Shown: positions 8,401 to 16,320 of the stretch, one piece after another
How the letters are laid out: the number at the start of each line of letters is the position of its first letter
How positions within the stretch are numbered: position 1 is the stretch's first letter
Source of the DNA: Desulfobaccales bacterium
GTDB lineage: Bacteria > Desulfobacterota > Desulfobaccia > Desulfobaccales > 0-14-0-80-60-11
Reading direction: 5' to 3'
DNA: 64,000 nucleotides
Assembly: GCA_041648175.1 (NCBI GenBank)
Contig: JBAZPO010000003.1
Coordinates: 186,001-250,000 of the forward strand
Position numbers and translations under genes: made by a program
Notes under the pieces: model-generated
What the model was told of the DNA's origin: nothing
Seen by the model: the letters and a program-made list of their open reading frames with translations, nothing else
The model's database searches: none

Positions 8401-9965
8401 CCGCCAGTTACGACTTTGGGGGTGTAATCATAGATGTTATTATCAACGAAGATTTGGTAGTTGCAGTCTTGGACAGTGCCATAAATTGTAAGGCGCACCT
8501 GGGAATTAATAATAATCGGCGCTCCCGGCATCACCTGTAAGGTAACACCGGCAGGCAGTGTGCGATTAACAGACAAGGTGCGAGCTGATGCATCGAGACC
8601 TGCCGGGACGATGATCGTGGTGCCTGCTGGCGGTATCGCGGCCAGAGCTGCATCCAAGGTGTTATACGGTGCCGGATCGCCTATGGTTTTGTGCGGCTTG
8701 CCGGTAATTGTTGACCATGCCGGTATCGCTGAATTCACCCATCCAAGACCCGCTCCCAGCGCTGAGTTTGCGCTTAATACCATGCCGTCAGTCCCCGGGC
8801 CAACCTCTATCGGCGTGCCGGAAGCGGAAAATCCGACGAGGCTCCCTTTCCCGGTACCGAGGCTCTTGGGGATTTGCGCGTCATTAGTGACATTGCCCAG
8901 GCCCACTTGAGACGGAGTCCCGATAGTGCCAGTGTGGACCGAAGAGCCATGGACCATGGGGGTCCGGGCGTTGGTATTGCGCGGATCGGCATCTGTCACG
9001 TAGAGGTTTCCGACCCCGGGGGTGCCGCTGGTCCCGCCCAGAGCTACTTTCTGGTCGACTGTTGGGTCGTTGGCGTTGGAGTGGGTGGGGTAATTGAGGC
9101 TCAGCTTGCTTTCAGTTATAGCCGCGGCAGGGGCCACGTCGACGTCCGCCACCAGCATGGCAGTGGAGTCTTCAACGCCAGCGGTCACGTGACGGAAGCC
9201 GCTACCGGTCGGCGGGGTTCCGCTCGAGGGATCGCCCCATGAGACCGCGCTGCCGTCGGAGGTCAGGAACTTGCCATTCTTCCCGGTCTGGTCTGGAAGC
9301 ACCTGGGCTGCGGTAACATTGTGGGGATTGACGGTGCTGCTGATGTGCGACTGAATATTGGCGTTAGCCGGCTCCTTGCTGTTCAAAGCCGTTTGTAAGT
9401 CCCCCTGGGTACTGAGGGTCCCCGCAATGCTGCCCCATGCGGCAGTCCCTGCCGGGGCATCCTTCCAGGCCACTCCTGCCGGCTGGGTGGCATCCGCCGT
9501 GAGGACTTTGGTATCGGCCCCTACCGGAACTTCCACCGGCGTGGCGGAACCAGAAAAGGCAATAAGGCTCCCTTTACTAGTGCCGACACTTTTGGGAATC
9601 TGGGCCTCATCGGTAACACTACCTAAACCGATCTCAGTTTTAGTCGTCCCATGCGGATTCCCGGGGGTGGCAATATGTGCCTGAATATTGGTATTGGCTG
9701 GCTCTTTGCCGTTTAAGGCATTCACCAGGTCAGTCTGATTGTTGAGGTTCCCCAAAATGCCGCCCCAGTTGCTTGAACCACTCGAACCAGTTCCGGCTAC
9801 CCATTTAAATCCAGAGGGATGCGATGAGTCAGCCGTTAACACGGTCCCATCCACCCCTACCGATACCGTGTCCAATTGACCGTCATCCTTAGCTGTCGCA
9901 AGGTCACCTTTCTTCTTCAAACAAATTTTTAGACTGGAATTTTTTACTATTGAAGGAATTTCCAT
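5463..9965 (-). CDS. Giant tail-fibre-repeat / parallel beta-helix surface protein
   Basis: 1500 residues, unrecognised as a named protein. N-terminal ~410 residues hold diverged repeats with phage-tail-fibre signatures (KEPANTNIQAHI and KEPANANIQSHI; NPHGTT and NPHNVT; IGLGSVTDEAQIPKS and VGLGNVTNDAQIPKS). A pectate-lyase/tailspike-like beta-helix follows (about 430-990), starting with YNTLDAALAAIPPAG and carrying VRPEWWG at 620-626. The last ~500 residues look like beta-sandwich or binding modules. No signal peptide is visible. ATG at 9965 has a good site (GAGGTGATAGC). It lies 9 bases after the small gene upstream and is read against the whole locus. Likely a polysaccharide-binding, lyase-like or phage-derived adhesin; no catalytic residues could be assigned. 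It shares two modules with the protein at 16321-19182. Confidence 0.85.
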   Translation of the reverse strand: MEIPSIVKNSSLKICLKKKGDLATAKDDGQLDTVSVGVDGTVLTADSSHPSGFKWVAGTGSSGSSNWGGILGNLNNQTDLVNALNGKEPANTNIQAHIATPGNPHGTTKTEIGLGSVTDEAQIPKSVGTSKGSLIAFSGSATPVEVPVGADTKVLTADATQPAGVAWKDAPAGTAAWGSIAGTLSTQGDLQTALNSKEPANANIQSHISSTVNPHNVTAAQVLPDQTGKNGKFLTSDGSAVSWGDPSSGTPPTGSGFRHVTAGVEDSTAMLVADVDVAPAAAITESKLSLNYPTHSNANDPTVDQKVALGGTSGTPGVGNLYVTDADPRNTNARTPMVHGSSVHTGTIGTPSQVGLGNVTNDAQIPKSLGTGKGSLVGFSASGTPIEVGPGTDGMVLSANSALGAGLGWVNSAIPAWSTITGKPHKTIGDPAPYNTLDAALAAIPPAGTTIIVPAGLDASARTLSVNRTLPAGVTLQVMPGAPIIINSQVRLTIYGTVQDCNYQIFVDNNIYDYTPKVVTGGTFTSGVPLVVTIPGHGFRDGEFVFVASTNGCGIWKTTGLSHNYWFVSLIAGQPDSFNLKGPDGNFVNGNGSSLNLNIDTILAREAWGVKFINSTQGYVRPEWWGAIANGGEGNYTNNNRAINHAINNGIYLEVDGWNVGPHLAVQFASGNYFVDGTLYLQDGSILRGVGMGWQSALANGTLITSKGSGTRFIYIDSATGCQIYDLNISGNVDYQNTIEVGTSGNWKSNNTRISRVHVGSGSAWAIYCSDHGMMTYIDNIEANPSSGAGGVHICSDSKFVNSRITGPDMIGVYTDGSVGVWSSSAMLQNNIIECCAIGVTLDDGICNHVQGNWIRQCGTAISTTPTGNVRMMIIGNQIGGDVLGIYAPSRVLNKCLIIGNKMSSPTAFDTQGFTDSIITGNDFSLNTKAIFNPASLSASGPGQFYNNIGIDVGAIPYLLTGAFPYRAVALTADKFTTKNTATTNYQWFENSIAPGRKLEIMLGDTYTTFLQFAARQAGQAQIVYGYTTAAGFSANNYNSASFTAFSSTAAVGDCLYVGDLNPLVGVKFWVNTPSIGNGIVAEYYDGYEWVTLTTLGANIFDKPGYQVCTWYPPQKNYFSLLPTNPGVTVDAAAKTFTLLGLSSWLQAQYPLKVGDYVITSGFAAAGKIRKVSGAPTATGTGYSVGDILTINTAGSSSDGTVRVDAVDGSGGVKAVSLVSAGTSYTIASNHTTTYGGAGTGCQINILNSGNNGKFKVTAITNNVLTTDDANLVGETKTGTTFAQAGWKAENNFNAIGLPWNPSSYALAYLMRFRVTAGGGGQCVIGDGAKTPQYSYLYLKNGDFGPTTDPAKKETITFKEQNGVFVEQSRTTVPSPGILLSSLTIAAGTTNGKMKSTVAGWLAINGVTYQKAISDPAGLWDLTALRTGAGEYCKVALCLDINGAASVVKGNVAASQATALVPKAGSSVIICGIVELGPNYTGGALAGNVFYDTPGLSLCI

Positions 9966-9974
9966 GCTATCACC

Positions 9975-10298
9975 TCAGCTTCCAAATTTATAAAACGGGG
10001 TAACGTTTACCTTCACCGTTCCACTTTGGCTAATTACCTTGAATTGAGAAACACTTGCTCCTACCAGATGCCAATAGTCCCCGTCGTTTAAGACATCACC
10101 GTCGGTCGCAGTGGGATCGCCCCCCTGATCATCGCGGAACCTTACCGCTCCACCATCGACAAACACTCGGGCAACTTCCATGGTCCATCCCGTCAGAAGA
10201 CCTGTTGTTGGCTTAATCTGTTCGGAAGTAAGGCTTTGGATGACGTCGCCGACATCCAACTGGATCCTGTCACCAACTTTTAGATTTTCAAAGTCCAC
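9975..10298 (-). CDS. Small hypothetical protein coupled to giant beta-helix gene
   Basis: 107 residues (MDFENLKVGDRIQLDVGD...), not recognised. It is rich in short beta-like stretches, with no membrane segment or signal peptide. The start chosen is GTG at 10298, because GAGAGGTG lies just upstream at good spacing; the frame stays open to a TTG at 10379 (134 residues), but that one has no ribosome site and adds a low-complexity tail. The stop is 9 bases from the ATG of the 1500-residue gene, so the two form an operon. By position it could be a folding or attachment partner of the fibre-like protein, by analogy with small genes beside phage tail fibres; this is inference only. Confidence 0.65.
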   Translation of the reverse strand: MDFENLKVGDRIQLDVGDVIQSLTSEQIKPTTGLLTGWTMEVARVFVDGGAVRFRDDQGGDPTATDGDVLNDGDYWHLVGASVSQFKVISQSGTVKVNVTPFYKFGS

Positions 10299-11467
10299 GA
10301 TCTGCACCTCTCTTAAAGAAATTTTAGGCTGCTCGGTTGGCTGTTTGGCCCTGGCAAATCCGCCAGCAGACTGAGCCAATTGTTTTGCGCCTCAGGTCTC
10401 TTGGAGTCCAGCTCTGCTTTGCTCGGCCTGTATACTGCAGGCCTTGCCGACCCCTCTAAGCCAGCCGAAAGCGCGGAGTCCACGCGGCTCCCGTTGGCTG
10501 CTTGGATTTTAAGTTTCGGCCTTATCTGACCGGCTTGCAGATTAGTCCCCTGCCGGCCACTCTGACGCCTGGTTGCCGTCGGCAGATTTGGGAACCCGCG
10601 TCATGTGTCACCTTCCTCAATCAAATTTGGCATTACTCAGCCCACCTTGGCTCTTATTGATTGAAGGTAACCTTATTAAAAATGCTTTTATTTTTCAAAA
10701 ACATATAGGACAGATGACGGCCATTCGTTAAAACTTGGGAACATTCAGCGGGCAGGCTCAATAAGGCGGACGATGCTCTTTGCCCCTCCCGGGGGCATGA
10801 CATGCACTATTTAGTTGTCTCTTACGCATTAGTTAACTAGAATGGGGGATAGCTGACGTTGTTAGAGGCACGTCTTCGCAATTATCTATTTTATCAACAC
10901 GTTGCTTAGATTAGTTTGCCATATTATAAATTTTTCTATAATATATTGTAGATATTAATTATTAAATGTTTTATTATAACAAAGCCTGGATTGGCTTCGA
11001 CAAGACATGAGTGCAAGTGGACAAAATGTTTAATTTCTGAAACTTAGCGATTAAATGTTCACATAATTTTTCATTCTATGAAACCTCCTGCAGTTAGCCA
11101 ATCGTGGGTTATCTGAAATAATTTAATATTTTAACTAGTTATATACATGGCCTTAAAATTGCAAACTCAATGTTGAGTCTGCCTAAGCTGACTCGGTGTG
11201 AATTCAATGAGCTACACCTTCGAGGTCCTGAGAGAGCCTCGGCTGGGGAGTTAGCCCAACCATAAAGAGCTGTGTTATGGCAATGACTTAGGTCAGGCCG
11301 GTTGTCTGGACAGGTCCACCAGGAGTTCTGAACGCCTTACGATAAGCTTGGTGGTCAATATATCAACCTCAAAACCTGGCACTGCAAACGTGGTTTCCGG
11401 TGTCGGCTTTCACAATTATTTTCGCTATTATTAACTACTTGACCTAAATTGACGATTCTCAGACCAT
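10299..11467. other. Gene-free stretch upstream of exosortase and fibre operons
   Basis: About 1.17 kb between divergent transcription units with no convincing gene. The left 300 bases are GC-rich; from about 10660 on the DNA is AT-rich with several long A/T runs (for example near 10920-10980), typical of a promoter-bearing regulatory region. No clear -24/-12 sigma-54 element, operator palindrome or RNA gene was recognised. A minus-strand frame without ATG remains open for about 95 codons near 10330-10615 but shows no family signature. Confidence 0.6.
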
Positions 11468-12991
11468 ATGAAATCAGAAACTAACTCCATATCAAATTTT
11501 TATTTGGGCGCCGGGGTGATCTTGGCCCTGGGGGTTTGTGTTCTCTATTGGCCGGTCTTGGTCAAACTCGCGCAAGAATTGGCTACCGACGAAGACTTTT
11601 CGTACGGCTTGCTCCTGCCCTTTGTGAGCGCTTACCTGGTCTACTTAAAATGGCCGGAACTTAGGCGCACTCCCTGGCAGCCCAACTGGCTGGGGTTAGT
11701 GATCATGGCGCTGGGGCTCGGCCTATTCTTGGCCGGCAAACTTGCCGCAGAGTATTATAGCACCCGGGTTTCCTTCCCTATTTTTATCTCCGGGATTCTG
11801 CTCCTCACCGGAGGGTGGAAAATCTTGCGCCTCTTGGCCTTTCCGCTTCTCCTCTTAATACTCATGTTGCCCCTTCCAGGCATTATCATGGGCGCCTTAA
11901 CCCTCCCGTTGCAATTAATTTCCTCGCGCCTGGCCGCCATATTTTTGCGAGCCTTAGGTTACCCCTTGCTCCTGCAAGGCAATGTCATCGACCTGGGGGT
12001 GAGGCAACTCCAGGTGGTGGCCGCCTGCAGCGGCTTACGCTATATCCTTTCCCTCCTGGCCCTGGGAGTTATCTATTGCTATTTTTATCAACGGCGGCTC
12101 TGGAAAGGCGCCCTCCTGCTTATCTCCCTGATCCCTGCCGCCATTCTGGCCAACGCCTTGCGGGTAGCGGCCATGGGGGTCTATCCCGCCTTACAGGAAG
12201 GGTTTTTGCATAGTTTCAGCGGCTGGCTGATCTTCATCTTTTGTTTCGGGTTTTTGGCCCTGCTCAACTGGTTCCTCAATTATCTGGAGCCCTCGACCGA
12301 AGCTGCGCCTGCTGAAACTGCGCCTGTCAAAGACGAAGGACCGCCATCACGCGTTCCTGCTTCTTACCTGCCGTTTTTGATTGCCGGCCTGGCTATGATA
12401 GTTCTCGGCAGTACTCTCATATATACCGTCGGTTCACCCCAGCGGGTGCCTTTGCTCCAGAGTTTTGACCACTTCCCTCTCCACGTGGGTCCCTGGCAAG
12501 GCCAACGGACCTACATGGATCCCCAAATATTCGAGAAGACCGACGCCGACTCATACCTTAATGCGGATTTTTCTTCTCCGAAAAAGGAACCTGTTTCCCT
12601 CTATATCGCCCATTATGAGACCCAGGTGAGTGCGGGAGGTTTAGGTCATAATCCTGGCAATTGCATGACCGGAACCGGCTGGAAGACCTTAGAATCCGGC
12701 ACTACTCAGATTGCTCCTAATTTGCCGGTAAACTATTTGCTCTTGGACAGGCAAGGAGCCCGCCTTCTGGTCTACTACTGGAACATTCAGCAAGGTCAAT
12801 GGGGGGCTCTGAGTTCGGCCAGAGTATATAAATTGCACACCATTATTAATGGGTTACGGCGGCATCGGTCGGATTGGGCCCTCGTTCGCCTCATCACCCC
12901 CGTAAACAATGATGAACAAGCGGCTCGCGACCGGCTGGCTGCCTTTGGACAACAGATCGTTCCCTTACTGCCTCAATTCATCCGGCAGTAA
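11468..12991 (+). CDS. Exosortase with fused C-terminal EpsI domain
   Basis: Polytopic inner-membrane transpeptidase-like enzyme predicted to cleave C-terminal PEP-CTERM-type sorting signals. 507 residues: about eight hydrophobic segments in 1-270 with the exosortase triad in expected contexts, Cys187 (AACSGLRY), Arg232 (ANALRVA) and His248 (LHSFSGW). A further membrane helix (about 301-320) leads to a periplasmic EpsI domain (about 330-480) with FPLHVGPWQG and GLGHNPGNCM. Exosortase-EpsI fusions occur in several subclasses, including the VPLPA-CTERM type (XrtD); the subclass is not assigned here. ATG at 11468 has little Shine-Dalgarno. No substrate with a recognisable sorting tail is encoded in this window. 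Confidence 0.92.
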   Translation: MKSETNSISNFYLGAGVILALGVCVLYWPVLVKLAQELATDEDFSYGLLLPFVSAYLVYLKWPELRRTPWQPNWLGLVIMALGLGLFLAGKLAAEYYSTRVSFPIFISGILLLTGGWKILRLLAFPLLLLILMLPLPGIIMGALTLPLQLISSRLAAIFLRALGYPLLLQGNVIDLGVRQLQVVAACSGLRYILSLLALGVIYCYFYQRRLWKGALLLISLIPAAILANALRVAAMGVYPALQEGFLHSFSGWLIFIFCFGFLALLNWFLNYLEPSTEAAPAETAPVKDEGPPSRVPASYLPFLIAGLAMIVLGSTLIYTVGSPQRVPLLQSFDHFPLHVGPWQGQRTYMDPQIFEKTDADSYLNADFSSPKKEPVSLYIAHYETQVSAGGLGHNPGNCMTGTGWKTLESGTTQIAPNLPVNYLLLDRQGARLLVYYWNIQQGQWGALSSARVYKLHTIINGLRRHRSDWALVRLITPVNNDEQAARDRLAAFGQQIVPLLPQFIRQ

Positions 12992-13153
12992 ACCAACCGG
13001 CGACGCTTCTAATTAAAAACAATCATATTTCTCATAACTATTAAGTGATAGAAACGTCTAAAATCAGAGTAGCATCTCGAGGGGTCTGTTCTCAGGCAAA
13101 CTAAAACCAACCGGGAACAAAAGAATTTTCGACGGATTTCTGGAGGTTACGTT

Positions 13154-14461
13154 ATGAAGGGTAGGGCTGGTGTTGGCAATGATGTTTTGCCGGAAATCCG
13201 ACCATTATTGGATACACCATTATTTATTTCATTAGTGATATTTTCTTTAATCTTGGCAATCGCCTGGCAATATATTTATGATTATCACATTGATAGTTTT
13301 TTTTATAATGCGTTGGCCAAAGGAGAAGCCGTTAAGAAACCTTTCTCCGGAAGGATTTTCTATCCAACAATTGCTCATCTGTTACAAAGATTAAGTGGAT
13401 TATCATTGGATCATGCATTTGTTTTAGCTAATAGCATTGGCTTGCTTATGTTATTATTAACGGTCACTGCAATTATAAAATCAATCACTTCTTATGCGGT
13501 AATTGCCATCCCCCTTTTATTTACGCCTTTTTTAATTCGGTCTTTATCGTTGGTATTTTTGCCCGACCTCTTTTCCGCAGGGCTCACGGGGTTATTCTTT
13601 TATTTACTCTATCGGTCTTACTTCTGGCCCAGCCTGTCAATCTTGCTCCTGATATATCTCGCTCGCGAGAACGCCATTTTCCTCTGCCTGTCTTTGGCGG
13701 CAATGGGCCTCTGCAAATACCGACTGCGATGGGCTGTGGCCGGCATTGCGGTTTTGCTCATGGGCATAGTTATTACATCCTGGGCTGGGCGGCATGGCCT
13801 ACCTCAAGAGTATCAGATGAATTTTCTGCTGTATCTGGCGCTCAAGCTCCCGAAAAATCTCCTCTACAATCTTTCTGGCATATTGATTTGGACCAATGTT
13901 TATCCCGATGTGGGTCATCCCTACTTCTTAATTACGCTCCCCGGCTGGCTGCCTTTGGGTAAACTCCATACCATCGGGATTACCCCCATGCAACCTCTGG
14001 TCACCTTAAACACTATCATGCTCCTACTTACGACTTTTGGGGTTGCTCCTTCACTGCTCGGGCTGGAATTGGCGAAACATTGGAAACAGATTTTTGCGGA
14101 AGACCAATTTTGGCTACAAGTCGCCATCATCTATGGGGTCAGTTCCTTCCTGGTCGGGATCGCGGTATCCTATGACGTTATAAGATTGCTTGGCTATGCT
14201 TTCCCGGCGTTCTGGTTAGCACTGCCCGCTCTCTTGCTGAGGTATTCCACCTTCAGCCTGAGTTCATTGGCAAAATTACTTTGCTATCAGGTAGTTGCGT
14301 GTTGGCTCCCCTGGATTTTGGGGATTCCCTGGTTCGTGGACAAGGTCGCTATGGACTCGCCCATACCTTTTTTGGTTGCGATTTTCGGCAGTATGATTCT
14401 CCATTTTTTGGCGGTCAGAACTGTAAATCATCGTCGTCAGGAGAGTTTGAATTTCGCCTGA
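13154..14461 (+). CDS. Polytopic membrane protein, hypothetical
   Basis: 435 residues with roughly ten hydrophobic segments and no large soluble domain; not recognised beyond integral membrane protein. The first loop holds the polar stretch YDYHIDSFFYNALAKGE, which resembles the acidic first-loop region of GT-C-type lipid-linked sugar transferases, and a second charged motif LARENAIFL follows. A GT-C-like glycosyltransferase is therefore possible but unproven; a polymerase-like role is an alternative. Start ATG at 13154 follows CTGGAGGTTACGTT, a strong site. Base composition drops to AT-rich relative to the exosortase gene, and this continues through the next two genes, which may have arrived together. 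Confidence 0.8.
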   Translation: MKGRAGVGNDVLPEIRPLLDTPLFISLVIFSLILAIAWQYIYDYHIDSFFYNALAKGEAVKKPFSGRIFYPTIAHLLQRLSGLSLDHAFVLANSIGLLMLLLTVTAIIKSITSYAVIAIPLLFTPFLIRSLSLVFLPDLFSAGLTGLFFYLLYRSYFWPSLSILLLIYLARENAIFLCLSLAAMGLCKYRLRWAVAGIAVLLMGIVITSWAGRHGLPQEYQMNFLLYLALKLPKNLLYNLSGILIWTNVYPDVGHPYFLITLPGWLPLGKLHTIGITPMQPLVTLNTIMLLLTTFGVAPSLLGLELAKHWKQIFAEDQFWLQVAIIYGVSSFLVGIAVSYDVIRLLGYAFPAFWLALPALLLRYSTFSLSSLAKLLCYQVVACWLPWILGIPWFVDKVAMDSPIPFLVAIFGSMILHFLAVRTVNHRRQESLNFA

Positions 14462-14508
14462 TTAACAACAATTAATTGTAAGCCTATTGTTAATGGAGTT
14501 TAAGGCGT

Positions 14509-15468
14509 ATGTCTGCTGTAAAACCAATTGATTTATCAATAGTCGCTCCGATGTATAATGAAGAGTCGAATATTGATTATTTTTTTGATACTCTCATTCC
14601 AGTTCTAACCCGCTTAAATTTGGAATATGAGATCATCTGCATAAATGACGGTAGCAAAGATTGTACTTTAGAAAAGCTTCTCAACTATCATCAGAATAAT
14701 CCTCAGATTAAAATTATTAACTTTTCTCGCAACTTTGGTAAAGAAGTTGCCATGACCGCCGGTTTGCACCATTCCAGCGGCCAGGCGATTATTCCCATAG
14801 ATACTGACTTGCAAGATCCACCGGAATTAATTACAGAATTGGTAGAGAAATGGCGAGAGGGTTATGATGTGGTCTATGCTGTGCGGAGGCAGCGACTGGG
14901 GGAGAGTTCGTTCAAGCGCTTCACCGCCAACGCTTTCTACCGGTTCATCAACGCTATCAGTGATACCCCTATACCCAGAGATACCGGGGACTTTCGTCTC
15001 TTTGACCGTAAGGTGGTGAAAGAATTAAACCGGATACCCGAGCGGACTCGATTCATGAAGGGGCTGTTTGCCTGGGTCGGATTCAAGCAGGTGGGGATCG
15101 AATATGACCGGCAGCCAAGGTACCGGGGTAAAACGAAGTGGAATTACTGGAAACTTTGGAACTTTGCTTTAGATGGCATAACCTTATTTAGCACAATCCC
15201 ACTTAAATTATGGAGTTACATAGGGATAATCATTTCATTATTGTCTTTCGGTTATGGATCGTTTTTAATTTTGCGAACCATAATTCTTGGGAAAGATGTT
15301 CCTGGTTATGCTTCTATCATGGTTGCGGTTTTATTCCTCGGTGGCTTGCAGCTTATCAGTTTGGGGATCATCGGGGAATATCTCGGGCGGATTTATGCCG
15401 AAACCAAGAGAAGACCACTTTATATAATCAATGAATTATATGGGCTTGAGAGAAAAGCCGAAGCTTAA
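14509..15468 (+). CDS. GT2 family polyprenyl-phosphate glycosyltransferase (GtrB/ArnC/DPM-like)
   Basis: 319 residues. Transfers a sugar from a nucleotide donor to undecaprenyl phosphate at the cytoplasmic face. GT-A fold motifs: SIVAPMYNEESNI at the N-terminus, INDGSKD, DTDLQDPPE (metal-binding Asp region) and RDTGDFRLFDRKVV. Two C-terminal membrane helices (about 230-255 and 265-295) follow the basic RYRGKTKWNYWKLW segment, the layout of GtrB/DPM1 proteins. ATG at 14509 has GGAGTTTAAGGCGT upstream. A GtrB-like enzyme usually supplies a GT-C transferase; the polytopic protein just upstream is a candidate partner. Confidence 0.9.
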   Translation: MSAVKPIDLSIVAPMYNEESNIDYFFDTLIPVLTRLNLEYEIICINDGSKDCTLEKLLNYHQNNPQIKIINFSRNFGKEVAMTAGLHHSSGQAIIPIDTDLQDPPELITELVEKWREGYDVVYAVRRQRLGESSFKRFTANAFYRFINAISDTPIPRDTGDFRLFDRKVVKELNRIPERTRFMKGLFAWVGFKQVGIEYDRQPRYRGKTKWNYWKLWNFALDGITLFSTIPLKLWSYIGIIISLLSFGYGSFLILRTIILGKDVPGYASIMVAVLFLGGLQLISLGIIGEYLGRIYAETKRRPLYIINELYGLERKAEA

Positions 15469-15475
15469 TAAAATT

Positions 15476-16231
15476 ATGGAAGAAGCAATTTATCATAAAA
15501 ACGCTGCTTACGAAGATCGCCATTGGTGGTTTTTAGGCCGTCGATCTATCATAAAGAAGGTTCTTGATGATTTATCACTTCCCAATAAAGCGAGAATCTT
15601 GGAAGTAGGGTGTGGGACCGGTGGTAATTTGTCGCTTTTATCGCAATATGGCGAAGTTTTTGGTGTAGAATTAGATGCATTTGCCCGAAATGTTGCCTTG
15701 AATCGACATATCGGGTCTATCCTCCCGGGTAGCCTGCCGCATGATATACCTTATCAAGATGATCTCTTTGACCTTATCGTGCTCCTGGATGTCTTAGAAC
15801 ATGTGGAGGAAGATGGCCTGTCTGTAGCGCAACTTTTTAAGAAGCAAAACCCCGGAGGCTATCTATTGATTACCGTGCCGGCATTCCCCGCCTTGTGGAG
15901 CGCTCATGATGAATCACATCACCATAAACGCAGATATATCTTTAAAACGTTAGTCCCTATCCTAAATGAAGCTCATTATAATATAGTATTTCATAGTTAT
16001 ATGAACACTATACTTTTTCCGATAATAGCCTCATTAAGAATGATAAAACGCTCCCATGGCAGTGATGATTTATTCATGCCACCGAATATATTAAATAATT
16101 TATTGTATAAAATATTTGCCATAGAACGTCATTTACTAAATTTAGTATCGCTCCCTTTTGGGACATCTTTACTTGTTTTGGCACGACGAGGATTCAAACC
16201 TCAGCCAGAAGAAGTGAAGACCGGGATTTAA
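15476..16231 (+). CDS. Class I SAM-dependent methyltransferase
   Basis: 251 residues from the ATG at 15476, seven bases after the previous stop. Earlier in-frame ATGs (15431, 15440) would overlap the upstream gene and lack a ribosome site. The N-terminal AYEDRHWWFLGRRSII is characteristic of a methyltransferase group found beside glycosyltransferases. Motif I ILEVGCGTGGNLSLL (SAM binding) is followed by FGVELD, and the post-I motif VLLDVLEHVEEDG is present. It probably methylates a sugar or lipid-linked intermediate of the same pathway; the acceptor is unknown. AT-rich like its two upstream neighbours. Confidence 0.85.
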   Translation: MEEAIYHKNAAYEDRHWWFLGRRSIIKKVLDDLSLPNKARILEVGCGTGGNLSLLSQYGEVFGVELDAFARNVALNRHIGSILPGSLPHDIPYQDDLFDLIVLLDVLEHVEEDGLSVAQLFKKQNPGGYLLITVPAFPALWSAHDESHHHKRRYIFKTLVPILNEAHYNIVFHSYMNTILFPIIASLRMIKRSHGSDDLFMPPNILNNLLYKIFAIERHLLNLVSLPFGTSLLVLARRGFKPQPEEVKTGI

Positions 16232-16320
16232 TTCCTCTACGAGTCAATGGGTTAGGAAAATCTGGTGGCGAGTTGCCCCCAATAAGTCCGTGATCTATGG
16301 AATTTGAAACAAAGGAACGC

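Noticed and set aside
10330..10615. Minus-strand open frame of about 95 codons upstream of the 107-residue gene
   Set aside because: No ATG, no ribosome site, no family signature; only noted as spacer content.
10299..11467. Sigma-54 promoter expected for exosortase-type loci
   Set aside because: Several TGGCA-like bits are present here and elsewhere, but none has the correct 10-base spacing to a GC element.
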